From: Paenibacillus sp. FJAT-29882
GTDB taxonomy: Bacteria; Bacillota; Bacilli; Bacillales; DSM-1321
Length of the DNA stretch: 64,000 nucleotides
NCBI RefSeq assembly: GCF_001510645.1
Contig: NZ_LMVB01000001.1
Span: 2,738,981-2,802,980, forward strand
Direction of reading: 5' to 3'
In this document: positions 44,348 to 53,910 of the stretch, in pieces
Position numbering within the stretch: position 1 is the first letter of the stretch
Layout of the letters: each line of letters begins with the position of its first letter
The notes under the pieces: generated by a model
Told to the model about the DNA's origin: nothing
Databases searched by the model: none
The model's input: the letters and a program-made list of their open reading frames with translations, nothing else
Program-made: the position numbers and the translations under genes

Positions 44348-45712
44348 TTAGCCTATAATAACTCTCTCTTTCGGATAATGATAATTTGTTTCCTTTTTCT
44401 TGCCGCCAATAATAAATAAGAATGAAGTAAGGCCAATTCTTCCTATGAACATCAAAACCATGAGAACGAATTTCCCAAAAATGCTAAGATCCGGGGTGAT
44501 TCCCATAGACAAGCCTACCGTACCGAAGGCAGAGCAAACTTCAAAAACGATCTCGATTAGCTGATGGTGAGGATCAGAAATACTGATTGCGACTACCGAA
44601 GTAAAGCACATGACAATAGCCAATAGCGTAATGGCCAGTGACTTCATGATATCATCTTGATGAAGCTCTCGCTTAAAGACTTTGATATCACGATTGCCTT
44701 TAGCAAAATGATAAATAAATAATATGTTTAAAGCAAATGTTGTCGTTCGAATTCCTCCGCCCACTGAAGTCGGGGATCCGCCAATAAACATGAGAACACT
44801 CATAACTAAGAGCGTTGGCAGCGTAAATTCGGTCACATCCATCGTAGAGAGACCTGCACTTCTCGTCGTTGCTGCTTGGAAAAAAGCATAGAAAAAACTT
44901 TTATGCCATGTCAAATCCTTAAAATAATGTTGATATTCAAATAGCAAAATAAGAATTGTTCCAATCACGAGAAGAATTCCATATGTTGATGTGGCCAATC
45001 TTGTAAATAGTGAAAAACGGAAAGGATGTTCAAGGTCGGTCTTTTTCCTAATTAAAAATTCCTTTACTTCAATTAATACTGGGAATCCAATCGCCCCAAG
45101 AATAATTAGGATAATCGTTATTAATTGAACAAAATAATCGTTCGCATATGGAACAAGAGACTGACCAGTTATATCCATTCCGGCATTTGTTGTCGCAGTT
45201 ACAGATGCAAATAAACCTTGGAGAAAAGCTTCCTTCCAAGTTGGATAATAGTTCAAGAAATGCACGCCTAGAATAAATGCCCCTAAAAGCTCGATAAGAA
45301 TAATAAGCTTGATTATTTCCCTAACTAATTGAACGAGTCCTGATAATGCGAGCTGATTATGATCGACCATTATTAACCGTCGACCACGTAATCCAATTTT
45401 CCGGCCTAAAATCATCCAGAAGAATGTGCTAATGGCCATAATACCAAGGCCCGCGAATTGCAAGACGATCATAATGACAAAATACCCAAATACACTATAT
45501 GTTTCCGAAATATTAAAAACAGTCAAACCTGTATCACTTACCACACTTACAGCTGTAAAGACTGTATCAATAAAGGACACTTCGACTCCAGGCTTATGTA
45601 CTGCCGGAATACTGAATAATAAAATTGATATAGTTACGGCCATTAAATAATAACCTGTAATAATCTTTGCAGGTGACAGTTTCTCCAGCCTGCTTTTTAT
45701 GTTACTCCACAT
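44348..45712 (-). CDS. Ktr/Trk family K+ uptake channel subunit
   Basis: 454 aa TrkH/KtrB-fold protein. The four pore-loop selectivity filters are visible: SDTGLTVF, TTNAGMDI, TRSAGLST and FGTVGLSM, each with the conserved Gly. Length fits KtrB/KtrD of Bacillus (445-449 aa). It needs a cytoplasmic KtrA/KtrC RCK gating subunit, which is not adjacent, as is common for KtrD. I saw no c-di-AMP (ydaO) riboswitch upstream. KtrB or KtrD cannot be decided here. Confidence 0.85.
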   Translation of the reverse strand: MWSNIKSRLEKLSPAKIITGYYLMAVTISILLFSIPAVHKPGVEVSFIDTVFTAVSVVSDTGLTVFNISETYSVFGYFVIMIVLQFAGLGIMAISTFFWMILGRKIGLRGRRLIMVDHNQLALSGLVQLVREIIKLIILIELLGAFILGVHFLNYYPTWKEAFLQGLFASVTATTNAGMDITGQSLVPYANDYFVQLITIILIILGAIGFPVLIEVKEFLIRKKTDLEHPFRFSLFTRLATSTYGILLVIGTILILLFEYQHYFKDLTWHKSFFYAFFQAATTRSAGLSTMDVTEFTLPTLLVMSVLMFIGGSPTSVGGGIRTTTFALNILFIYHFAKGNRDIKVFKRELHQDDIMKSLAITLLAIVMCFTSVVAISISDPHHQLIEIVFEVCSAFGTVGLSMGITPDLSIFGKFVLMVLMFIGRIGLTSFLFIIGGKKKETNYHYPKERVIIG

Positions 45713-45786
45713 TGATTACATATCCCTTCGATTTTTTTCATATCCCCTATCATAAAGAATATCAGATGTATTTGAAAGTACCATTT

Positions 45787-45987
45787 ATATATTTTGTATC
45801 TTTTATTTTTAGCCGTGTTAAATCGTTCTTTTGATTTTTTTAGTGTAGTATGGAAGATCTCAAAGTATGTACTCCATTCTTCTTCGGATAACCGTTCAAT
45901 TAAGATCCATTCATATTTTTCATCGCTACAAGTATGGTCACCAAAAAGGAAGTCTAAGCGTCTCCCATCTAAAAACAGTGAATTCAG
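45787..45987 (-). pseudogene. Headless fragment of an unidentified gene
   Basis: Between an in-frame stop at 45988-45990 and about 45787 the minus strand encodes LFLDGRRLDFLFGDHTCSDE, then KYEWILIERLSEEEWSTYFE and IFHTTLKKSKERFN: a well-balanced protein-like sequence without ATG, GTG or TTG or SD. The frame then drifts into non-coding sequence and stops at 45697, inside the ktr start. Probably the 3' part of a gene whose 5' end was deleted. Confidence 0.45.
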
Positions 45988-46023
45988 TTAGCTAATTAAC
46001 GCAGAAAGGAGGATATTCCATAA

Positions 46024-46133
46024 ATAAAAGGTCCGACCTCGCAACTACTGCACACAGCTTAATTAAAGTGTAAGAAACACTATGTACTGTGTAGCGAGTG
46101 CTAGGTCAGACCCTTTTGGGATACCCTCATTAG
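46024..46133. repeat. Long hairpin repeat (GGTCCGACCT type)
   Basis: AAAAGGTCCGACCTCGC at the left pairs with GCGAG..CTAGGTCAGACCCTTTT at the right; the tail GGGATACCCTCATTAG matches other family members. It ends 33 nt before the end of the HAD gene (46167) and could terminate that gene. Confidence 0.6.
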
Positions 46134-46166
46134 TTTACGTTCATGCTTACGGCTATCTAAATTTTC

Positions 46167-47009
46167 TTAAACAACAGTAGTCTCTGATATTTCCTCTTCT
46201 GTTTTTATTAATTTTAAAAGATGGCGCACTGCATAAGCAAACCCATCTTCGTCATTTGTCTTTGTTATTAAATCCGCTTTTTGTTGAATATGAAGGGGGG
46301 CATTTCCCATTGCAACTGACTTAGTTGCTACTTCAAATTGGGCAAGATCGTTGCCCCCATCACCAAAAGCATAAATCTCATCAAACGATAGATTCATAAT
46401 TTCTTGATATCGAAACAATGCTTTCCCTTTATGTGCTTCATGTGAAGTAATTTCTAAATTATTAGGGAATGAAGAAGCCATTGTAACGTCATCGGTATCC
46501 ACTAATGCCTTTATTACTTCCTCAATTCTTTCCACATCTTCTTGGTGGACCAAAGCAATTAATTTATAGATTTTAAGATTGTCATGTTTTAAAATGTCAT
46601 CGTAATTATATTCCTGAAATAGAGTATTCAGTTCTTCTTTACTCTTATGATGTAGTGGTGGCAAAGTAGAAGGGAATCCTCCATAATTCGTATAGACAAG
46701 AATACCCACCCCTAATTTTTGTAAAATAGAGAATATCTTTTTATATGTCGAAATAGAAAGGGTTGCTTCATATAATATCTCTCCGCTTTCTGAGTACAGA
46801 ACAGAACCGTTTACGCAAAAAATCGGAACATCCATCTTTTGTACGGCTTTGAGTTTTATGACATCCGCATAAGCTCTTCCCGTATTCAAAATGAGCTTAT
46901 AACCTTTTTCATTTAATTCTTCTAAAGCTCTTATATTTCCCTCAGTAATTTCATCTTGAGGATTTAACAACGTACCATCTAAATCAATTGAAATACATTT
47001 CATCTTCAT
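46167..47009 (-). CDS. Cof-type HAD phosphatase
   Basis: 280 aa. Motif I DLDGTLLN (nucleophile Asp9), motif II in LNTGRAYADV, motif III Lys in EAHKGKAL, motif IV GDGGNDLAQF. The large cap inserted between motifs II and III marks the Cof/YidA subfamily, which dephosphorylates sugar phosphates or FMN-like substrates. Cytoplasmic. The C-terminal tail (IKTEEEISETTVV) is extra. Single gene with its own SD. Confidence 0.85.
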   Translation of the reverse strand: MKMKCISIDLDGTLLNPQDEITEGNIRALEELNEKGYKLILNTGRAYADVIKLKAVQKMDVPIFCVNGSVLYSESGEILYEATLSISTYKKIFSILQKLGVGILVYTNYGGFPSTLPPLHHKSKEELNTLFQEYNYDDILKHDNLKIYKLIALVHQEDVERIEEVIKALVDTDDVTMASSFPNNLEITSHEAHKGKALFRYQEIMNLSFDEIYAFGDGGNDLAQFEVATKSVAMGNAPLHIQQKADLITKTNDEDGFAYAVRHLLKLIKTEEEISETTVV

Positions 47010-47326
47010 CCCAATCCCTTTCTTCTCTTTATATTTCTATATACCTCCATTCTATCTCAAATGAGAGGTTAATTCCCCTGTTTTTATATGTCAAAGAGAT
47101 TTAACTGTTCCACACCCAACTAAAAACCAATAATATGTATTTTGTTAAGATTATTATTTTCTATCTGGAACCCACCTATTAGAAATTTCTATTCGATATC
47201 AATTCGAAATTCCCCTCTTACTTTACCATAGTATTAAATAGTATTTCATTCTTCATAAATACGCATGAATTATTTGAAAATCTTCGATACATATACTTAG
47301 ATTAAAAAGCGGAATCTAACGTGAAG

Positions 47327-47356
47327 AAACCGACCTATAATTAGGTCGGCTTTTTT
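47327..47356. terminator. Bidirectional terminator after the YjcZ-type gene
   Basis: AAACCGACCT-ATAATT-AGGTCGGCTT with flanking A and T runs; 8 nt past the stop at 47364. Confidence 0.75.
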
Positions 47357-47363
47357 AAACGTT

Positions 47364-47516
47364 TTAGCAGTATCCACCATATCCGTATCCTGGAGCAACT
47401 CCACCGCCAAATCCACCACAGAAACTAGCTCCAACAATGATTAGCAGAATAAACAAAACAACGATAAAGGCGAAACCTCCGCCAAATCCAAAACCACCAT
47501 CTACACAACCTGACAT
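47364..47516 (-). CDS. YjcZ family sporulation peptide
   Basis: 50 aa: Gly/Phe-rich N-terminus (CVDGGFGFGGGFAFIVV), a membrane helix (FIVVLFILLIIVGASF), and a Gly/Tyr tail ending PGYGYGGYC. This is the YjcZ/YosA-like family expressed during sporulation in Bacillus. Strong SD AAAAGGAGATG before the ATG. Single gene with terminator. The family's exact job is unknown. Confidence 0.8.
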   Translation of the reverse strand: MSGCVDGGFGFGGGFAFIVVLFILLIIVGASFCGGFGGGVAPGYGYGGYC

Positions 47517-47672
47517 ACACAAACATCTCCTTTTTTTTGAGGAGGTACTTACACGGGTTAATTGTATAGTATGTTTTTATTAGGTAAATGACACAACAAC
47601 TTTGATAAAGATTTTAAAAGTGGGTTCGTCCTTAGTTGAATAGGTAACATTTGTTTCATTCCTCTAGTTTAT

Positions 47673-48848
47673 TCAATTCTCAAATGTGCCTTTTACAATT
47701 GCTTCGCCGTTCTCGACCATTTTCTGCCCCATTGCAAAGACCGTATCAATTTTGTACGTTTCTTTGTTTAGTAAGACTAAATCCGCATCTTTCTTCGCTT
47801 CTATACGGCCTTTTCCTGCTAATTTTAAAATACTCGCTGGATTTTCTGTGACCACTCTAACTGCATCTTCAATCGACACACCGTCCCAAATAATCGCATC
47901 AACAACCGCCTCGTAAAGGGACATACATTTCCCAACATTCAGCCCAAGCAGATTTCCACCCCCATCAAAATTCGGAAGGCTCGCTTGTCCATCAGAGGTA
48001 AACGTAATCTTCGTAGGCTCGACACCTGCATCCAATGCTTGTTTTAAGGCTGTACTTGCTTTTACTTCTCCATCATCCAGGAATTGTTGGACAGTGCTTG
48101 TTGTGAAATCTATATAGCCCCCTTTTTTGGCAAAGTTAATTCCTGCTTCAAATAGGTGAGGATTTCGATTGATATGCGTAGGATAGAACTGACTAATTGG
48201 AAGTTCTGTTTTTTCTACTACTTCCTCGATTACCTGTAAATGATCATGGCTATCTCCTACATGAATATTCACGATACCTGATTTCCCGGATAAAAGGCCA
48301 CCATTTCTAGCTTGGGAAGCAAGTTTAGCGATTTCCTCCACAGTCGGCTGTGAGGAACGATGGTCCGCAATTGCAATTTCCCCAACGCCAATAATTTTAT
48401 CAACTAAGATAAGATCGTCTTCTATTTTGCCTGTCAGTGTTTTCACTGGTACTTGATATGAGCCTGTCTGCACAAAACAGGTGATGCCTTCTTCTTCAAG
48501 TGCTCTTGCTTTTGCCAATAAAGCAGGCATCGTCCTTGTCGTACCGTCCGTGCCAATAACTCCGACTAACGTTGTAATTCCTGCGAGCGTTGCATCTGTT
48601 AGCTGAATTTCAGGTGTTCTCGTCTTATAACCACCTTCTCCACCACCGCCAATGAGATGAACATGCGCATCGATAAACCCTGGAACGACTAGCATACCAG
48701 TGGCGTCGATTACGTCAATCTCGACGAAATGTTCTGGTCTTTCAATTGTATCTTGCACGAATCCGATTTGCTTCCCTACCAACAAAACATCTTTTTTCCC
48801 TAGATATTCAGGAGCATACACTTCACCGTTTTTGATTAAAGTTAACAT
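47673..48848 (-). CDS. iadA: Beta-aspartyl (isoaspartyl) dipeptidase
   Basis: 391 aa amidohydrolase. Metal ligands: HVH in PGFIDAHVHL (about residues 62-64), E in the EGGYK loop, a Lys bridge candidate in the VKTLTGKIE region, HVGDSHDHL and FYPTHINRNP (His), and TSDGQAS (catalytic Asp). IadA hydrolyses isoaspartyl dipeptides arising from damaged proteins. Length and motifs match the family well. SD GGAAG. Single gene. Confidence 0.9.
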   Translation of the reverse strand: MLTLIKNGEVYAPEYLGKKDVLLVGKQIGFVQDTIERPEHFVEIDVIDATGMLVVPGFIDAHVHLIGGGGEGGYKTRTPEIQLTDATLAGITTLVGVIGTDGTTRTMPALLAKARALEEEGITCFVQTGSYQVPVKTLTGKIEDDLILVDKIIGVGEIAIADHRSSQPTVEEIAKLASQARNGGLLSGKSGIVNIHVGDSHDHLQVIEEVVEKTELPISQFYPTHINRNPHLFEAGINFAKKGGYIDFTTSTVQQFLDDGEVKASTALKQALDAGVEPTKITFTSDGQASLPNFDGGGNLLGLNVGKCMSLYEAVVDAIIWDGVSIEDAVRVVTENPASILKLAGKGRIEAKKDADLVLLNKETYKIDTVFAMGQKMVENGEAIVKGTFEN

Positions 48849-49085
48849 GAAAGTCTTCCTTCCTATATAAAACTACTACTTTTTATCATTTCGCTAACCA
48901 CTTGAGATATTTCTTACAAAAAATAGGATTTCAAGATTCTCTAACTAGGTTCCTTTTATCATTATACCTTTGATGGGTTTTATTTATTAAAAGCTCGGGT
49001 ACATATCTATCATATCTAATAAAAACAATGGAAAATCGAAGAACAGAACCTAGCTTAATTAATCCCATAAATGGAGGCTTCAATT

Positions 49086-49436
49086 ATGAAACAAACTATA
49101 TCTCAAATTACGATTAATGAACAACTAACTATCCGGCAAATCACGGAATTATTCCAAGTCATAAAGGACTATCCCGGGTCCATTACCTTACAATGTGAAG
49201 CGCGTACTGTGGAGCCAGAACGTTTATCTAAACTTGTTTCTTTCATGCTTACTTTAAAAGATTGCAAACAGCTAAAAATACATATAGCCGGTAACCATAT
49301 TCAACATGTCATATCCAAAATCAAAAATTGTTGTCAGCCTAGCCAACAACATCGAGAAACTACATACAACATTTACATAAATAATAAACAGAAACTTCAA
49401 TCAGTGGGCGTTTTTTCATCTCCCACTAATGCTTAG
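49086..49436 (+). CDS. HPr-like domain protein
   Basis: About 116 aa. Residues 5-80 match the HPr fold pattern (helix-strand: QLTIRQITELFQVIKDYPGS, ITLQCEARTVEPERLSKLVS, LTLKDCKQLKIHIAG), but the phospho-acceptor His of PtsH is not at its usual place, so a phosphotransfer role is unlikely. The basic, Cys-containing tail is unique. ATG 49086 with GGAGG 8 nt upstream is preferred over 49071. Assignment to the HPr family is tentative. Confidence 0.55.
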   Translation: MKQTISQITINEQLTIRQITELFQVIKDYPGSITLQCEARTVEPERLSKLVSFMLTLKDCKQLKIHIAGNHIQHVISKIKNCCQPSQQHRETTYNIYINNKQKLQSVGVFSSPTNA

Positions 49437-49444
49437 TCACGTTC

Positions 49445-49488
49445 TAGTATCGCTAAATCGCAAACTATCCGTAGATAAAGCGATACTA
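49445..49488 (+). terminator. Hairpin after the HPr-like gene
   Basis: TAGTATCGCT (49445-49454) and AGCGATACTA (49479-49488), perfect 10 bp with a 24-nt loop; no strong T tract, so termination is uncertain. Nothing else identifiable from 49489 to 49640. Confidence 0.4.
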
Positions 49489-49660
49489 CGAATTAAGGTT
49501 AAACGAACCTAGACATAAGTACGCCGTGTCCTCATGTCTTCGTCTGTATGACCCAAGCTTACCAATCGGGGATTTACAGGCTATTAAACCAGGATAAAAA
49601 ATCTTGTGAGAACTAAAATAAACATTCAGTGTTCGATCATGGATAATAGGAAGTGAATAA

Positions 49661-49729
49661 ATGAGAACAATTCTTATGATTATTGGTGCAATCGTGGTAA
49701 TTGGTTTTCTTATTAACCTAATTTTTTAA
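49661..49729 (+). CDS. 22-aa single-helix membrane peptide
   Basis: MRTILMIIGAIVVIGFLINL-IF, a lone transmembrane helix, preceded by SD AGGAAGTG 7 nt upstream. Peptides of this size in Bacillus are often sporulation or stress factors; nothing more can be read from the sequence. Confidence 0.45.
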   Translation: MRTILMIIGAIVVIGFLINLIF

Positions 49730-49770
49730 TAGAATTTTAACAAATCATCTCATATTTATAAGGCGAGTTA

Positions 49771-49880
49771 CCCAAAAGAGTCATGATTTCACACTCTTCA
49801 CATCGTTTATTATGTCATTTGCACGTAATCTAAACGTAGTAGATGTGGGATCTGGCTCTTTTGTTATAGGACAGCCTCTT
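49771..49880. repeat. Long hairpin repeat (diverged)
   Basis: ACCCAAAAGAGTCATGATTT starts it and ATGTGGGATCTGGCTCTTTT closes it, followed by the tail AGGACAGCCTC. Same architecture as 46024 and 56108. Confidence 0.55.
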
Positions 49881-49973
49881 TCACAGTTGCTTAGGTGACT
49901 ATTTGTATCGAATAGTAAAAATTTAAGTGACTGTTTTGACGCTTTTTCTTCACAACCTAGTGATTGCTTTTCT

Positions 49974-51980
49974 TTATTTCTTAAGCAACTTCTCCCACCA
50001 TTTTTCCCATGAATCCTTCAGTTCACTTCCTTTATCACGCCAATATTGTACACGTTCTTGCTTTTCTAGTTCTTTTTTCCGTTCCTCTATTAGAGGTTTC
50101 AAGCTTGCTACATAAAAGGATTCCGCTTGCTCATTTAAAAGAACATTCGTCATAACCTTTTGGAAAATAAGTGCTGTTCCTTGACTACTATGGGTGGTTA
50201 AATAATGGTCTTTATCCGAACGATCATACCCTGCCCAGACCGCTCCGACTAATGACGGTGTATAGCCTACGAACCATTGGTCTTTTACACCACTTTTGAT
50301 ACCTGGAATTGTCACTTGTACGGAGCCTGTCTTACCAGCAATTTCATAGCCCCGAACTGCTGCATTCTTTCCCGTGCCATATTCAACTACGCCTAAGAGC
50401 AATCGGTTCATTTGGTCTGCCACTTTGTTCTCGATAACCTTCGTACTTTTTTCTTTCCATACTGCAACTTCTTGACCTTGTGCATTCTCAATTTTCACGA
50501 TTGTATGAGATTCAATTCGTTCACCTTTATTTGCAAAAACAGAGTATGCCTCAGCCATCTCCTGTGGGGACACTCCCCTTTCCATTCCACCGAGTGCTAG
50601 CGATAAATTCCGGTCATTTTTAGTTAATGGAATGCCAAAACGCTCCAATGAACCGATGGACTTCTCAATTCCAATTTCATTCATAAGCCAAACGGTAGGG
50701 ACATTCAATGATTTAATAAGTGCTTCGAATAGCGGGACTTCTCCTACATATTGACCATTAGCATTAGATGGCTCATATCCTCCAAAGCTCATTTTTTCAT
50801 CTACTAATAAATCGGTTAACTTATACCCTGCTTCAAGTGCTGGTGTATACACAGCTAACGGCTTGATTGTAGATCCCGGTGAAGCCTTTAATTGAGTCGC
50901 TCGATTGTAGCCGAGAAATTGATGCTCCCCTCTGCCACCCATTAGAGCATTTATTCCACCCGTTTTCGGGTTAATCAATACCATACCACTTTGAACAAGC
51001 GCATCTGTCACTCCTTTTGGAAAGTTTCCATCGTTTTCATACACTTCTTCTAAGGCTTGTTGGATAGGTTGATCAAGAGTTGTATAAATCTTATAACCAC
51101 CTCTCAACAGTTCATCAATTTCCAGATTATATTTTTTCGAAGCCTCTGTTAACGCCGCATCGACAAAATAAGGATATTTCCCTTTCAATTGATCGCCTTT
51201 TTGATTATGGGCTAAAATAATTTCTTCACGTTTCGCTTGCTCAGCTTGCTCTAAATCGATAAATCCATTTGTCACCATCCTCGTCAGAACAAGATTTCTT
51301 CGTTTCAGAGCAGCATCATAGTGGTTATATGGATCAAGCTTTGTCGGGATATTGATTACTCCCGCAAGCATAGCCCCTTCCGATAAAGATAAGTCATTCA
51401 CATCTTTGCCAAAATAAATCCGTGCGGCTTTTTTTATTCCCCAAGCGCCATGACCGAAGTAAATTTGATTTAAGTACATTTCCAATATCTCATCTTTGGA
51501 ATATTCCTTCTCTACTTCTCTCGCTATAAAAAATTCCTCAAGCTTCCTTTTAAATGTACGATTCTGTTCTAGTAAAGCAATTTTTATTAATTGTTGAGTA
51601 ATTGTACTTCCGCCTTCAACTACCTTGCCGGCCTTCATATTCACATAAACGGCGCGGAAAATCCCTTGATAATCAATACCAGTATGCTTATAAAAACGAT
51701 GATCCTCAATAGCGACTACAGCATTCTTCACATGGTTAGGAATATCTTCTATCGAGGCTCCTTCTGTTTTATTGGCGGTTATTTTACTAGCAAGCTCACC
51801 GTCCACATCATAAATTTCTGTTGACCGCTTAAGTTCTGTTGTTAAAAGACTAATATCTGGCCTGTAAAAAGTTAAAAAACCCACAGCTATCAGTAGAACT
51901 GCGGAAAATGAAATAAGTCCAATATGAAAAAGATAAGAGAGCTTGTTTTTATTGAATATTTTAATAAAGAAATCTTTCAT
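49974..51980 (-). CDS. pbpG: Class A penicillin-binding protein (PBP1A/PbpG type)
   Basis: 668 aa bifunctional enzyme. One N-terminal membrane helix; GT51 transglycosylase with catalytic Glu in AIEDHRFYKHTG (about residue 90) and GGSTITQQL; transpeptidase with SxxK in ASPGSTIKPL, SLN in KSLNVP and KTG in AGKTGS. It polymerises and crosslinks peptidoglycan. Size and sequence favour PbpG/PBP2d-like, which in B. subtilis acts in spore wall synthesis; the sporulation role is inferred. Charged C-terminal coiled tail (EERKKELEKQERVQYWRDKG). Confidence 0.85.
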   Translation of the reverse strand: MKDFFIKIFNKNKLSYLFHIGLISFSAVLLIAVGFLTFYRPDISLLTTELKRSTEIYDVDGELASKITANKTEGASIEDIPNHVKNAVVAIEDHRFYKHTGIDYQGIFRAVYVNMKAGKVVEGGSTITQQLIKIALLEQNRTFKRKLEEFFIAREVEKEYSKDEILEMYLNQIYFGHGAWGIKKAARIYFGKDVNDLSLSEGAMLAGVINIPTKLDPYNHYDAALKRRNLVLTRMVTNGFIDLEQAEQAKREEIILAHNQKGDQLKGKYPYFVDAALTEASKKYNLEIDELLRGGYKIYTTLDQPIQQALEEVYENDGNFPKGVTDALVQSGMVLINPKTGGINALMGGRGEHQFLGYNRATQLKASPGSTIKPLAVYTPALEAGYKLTDLLVDEKMSFGGYEPSNANGQYVGEVPLFEALIKSLNVPTVWLMNEIGIEKSIGSLERFGIPLTKNDRNLSLALGGMERGVSPQEMAEAYSVFANKGERIESHTIVKIENAQGQEVAVWKEKSTKVIENKVADQMNRLLLGVVEYGTGKNAAVRGYEIAGKTGSVQVTIPGIKSGVKDQWFVGYTPSLVGAVWAGYDRSDKDHYLTTHSSQGTALIFQKVMTNVLLNEQAESFYVASLKPLIEERKKELEKQERVQYWRDKGSELKDSWEKWWEKLLKK

Positions 51981-52019
51981 TTGCCCCTCCTGAACTTAAA
52001 AATGAATGTGTTTATATGC

Positions 52020-52177
52020 CTATACTACTAGAGGATGTTCAAAAAGTCCGGTAAAAATAGCTGTCGAATTGCTTCAAAGCTCTCTCTCTGGTCCTCACGT
52101 ATTACTGCATACGCTCCGGTCCTCTTGAGATGCGCTTCTGGAACTTCTCGGCTCTTTTTGAACACGCACTACTATAG
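52020..52177. mobile_element. MITE-like element
   Basis: About 158 bp. Left end CTATACTACTAGAGGATGTT then CAAAAAG; right end, inverted, CTATAGTAGTGCGTGTT then CAAAAAG. The ends extend into CCGG/GCCGAGAAG. No coding capacity. It sits between pbpG and the kinase gene. Confidence 0.65.
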
Positions 52178-52404
52178 ATGCACACTTTTCTTACCCATCT
52201 TTTACCGAAGTTCCATATTGTTTTATGACTCCTTTCGCCTTTCTGTTTATTTAATAACAAGTTATGATACCCCAAGAGGTTGATTTTCAGTCATTTCAGC
52301 TATGCATGGAAAATATTTAATGATCATCCTGGCAAAAAAAAGGGTTTTTTAATCTATTGGCGAAAATACATATACAATGTCGGATTTTTCAATTGGAGGT
52401 TCAA
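52178..52404. other. Leader region of the histidine kinase gene
   Basis: No gene. The region is AT-rich with a poly-A/T stretch at 52335-52350 and the SD GGAGG at 52396. Confidence 0.4.
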
Positions 52405-53520
52405 ATGATATCCATTAAAGAATCAGCGATTGATTTTCTCATAACTAATAAAAATAAAATAATCAATGAATGGAACGAACAAACCCTTTATTCCCCAGAA
52501 GATCCTTTTTTTGATAAAATCTCATTGCATTTTGGACAGTTCATTGAGTTATTGATTCAGACGTTTATGCACAAAGACGCTCATACAGATGATTCAGTAA
52601 AACAGCTTGCACATATCATAGCAGACGAACGATTACAAGCCGGAACACCTATTGTGGATTTTATTAATCATGTTTCAAGTGGACGTTCCATTCTTATACA
52701 TCATTTATTGCTACAGAACATGTCTACAGTAGAAAGTCAGTCGATCTTAAAATTAATGAATTCTTGCATAGATCAATTTTTATTTGATTCAATTTCCTAC
52801 TATTCGAAATTACAGTCGGAAACGGTGAAGGACCATTGTGATACTCTAAGTCAAACTCATAAAGAGAGACTTACCCTTCTCGGAAAAATGACGTCCAGTT
52901 TTGTTCATGAATTTAGAAATCCACTTACTTCTATTATGGGATTTGTTCAGCTCCTTCAGGCGGAAACACCTGATATAAAATATTTAGACATTATTTCAAC
53001 TGAACTTCAACAGCTAAATTCGAGGATCACTCAGTTTTTAGATATCTCAAAAAAGGAAACACAAGAATCAGAAAAAAATATATTTGATATTGGCCACTTA
53101 ATTCAAGAGGTAATTGAATTCCTCTATCCAAGCATTCTTGAAGTGAATGCCAACATTAATACGAATCTGGCGAACAATATCTTAATTTCTGGTTCAAAAG
53201 AAGAATTTCGTCAAGTTCTATTAAATATTATTTTAAATGCTTTAGATGTATTATCCATTGAGAATGCGAATCCTATGATTGATATTTCTACAACAGAAGA
53301 ACGATCAAAGCAACTGACCATAAACATTTCCAATAACGGTCAAAAAATTCAAGAGGATATGATTCGCGATATTTTCAAACCATTCATTACAACCAAAGAA
53401 CGCGGTACAGGGCTTGGATTATTTGTATGCAAAGAAATCATTGAAAAGAATCAAGGTTCTTTAACATGCAGTTCCAATGATGTACTAACAACATTTACGA
53501 TTCGAATGCCTTGTGTATGA
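52405..53520 (+). CDS. Sporulation-type sensor histidine kinase
   Basis: 371 aa, no membrane helix, so cytoplasmic. The N-terminal about 130 residues resemble the HisK_N sensor domain of Bacillus phosphorelay kinases. H-box SSFVHEFRNPLTSIMGF has His168; N-box NIILNALD, G-boxes DIFKPFITTKERGTGLGLF are intact. No response regulator lies nearby, typical of orphan kinases feeding Spo0F. In-frame start 52357 lacks an SD; ATG 52405 has GGAGG. The signal sensed is unknown. Confidence 0.8.
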   Translation: MISIKESAIDFLITNKNKIINEWNEQTLYSPEDPFFDKISLHFGQFIELLIQTFMHKDAHTDDSVKQLAHIIADERLQAGTPIVDFINHVSSGRSILIHHLLLQNMSTVESQSILKLMNSCIDQFLFDSISYYSKLQSETVKDHCDTLSQTHKERLTLLGKMTSSFVHEFRNPLTSIMGFVQLLQAETPDIKYLDIISTELQQLNSRITQFLDISKKETQESEKNIFDIGHLIQEVIEFLYPSILEVNANINTNLANNILISGSKEEFRQVLLNIILNALDVLSIENANPMIDISTTEERSKQLTINISNNGQKIQEDMIRDIFKPFITTKERGTGLGLFVCKEIIEKNQGSLTCSSNDVLTTFTIRMPCV

Positions 53521-53575
53521 TTGATGATTATTGACTTCATGATGTTATTTTCCTCATTATTTTTTTGTATCTTAC

Positions 53576-53611
53576 AGCCTGGATCAATAAATGATTGTGG
53601 CTTTTTTTTTG
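53576..53611 (+). terminator. Terminator of the histidine kinase gene
   Basis: AGCC...ATCA / TGAT...GGCT followed by nine T. Confidence 0.65.
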
Positions 53612-53910
53612 ATCTTATTTTCATTCGTTAGAAATCGACCGTTTAATTTTGACTGAATGTCTATTTTTTTTATAAAATAGAGTGAAGTGAATTAGGTAAT
53701 ACCTATATATAGGCTAAATATCGTGGGTCATTGGCCTTTAATCAGTACTTATTTATAGCTGTAAGTATGAAAGAGATCACATATTCATTTTTACATAATT
53801 TATTGGGAGGTGACCGGTACGAAATAATTCGTACAATCTAGTGAGATGTGACGTTTTAGCAAACTTTATTTCCCTCTTTCTTAATACGAATTCTTTTCGT
53901 TCCTTAGCGT
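53612..53910 (+). other. Long leader of the first CNNM gene
   Basis: About 300 nt with no gene. It contains GGGAGGTGACC (53806), an inverted GTACGAA/TTCGTAC (53817-53833) and ACGAA/TTCGT near the start codon. It is not an M-box by sequence; function unknown. Confidence 0.4.

Noticed and set aside
45713..46020. c-di-AMP (ydaO) riboswitch upstream of the K+ channel gene
   Set aside because: None of the conserved ydaO sequence blocks is present.
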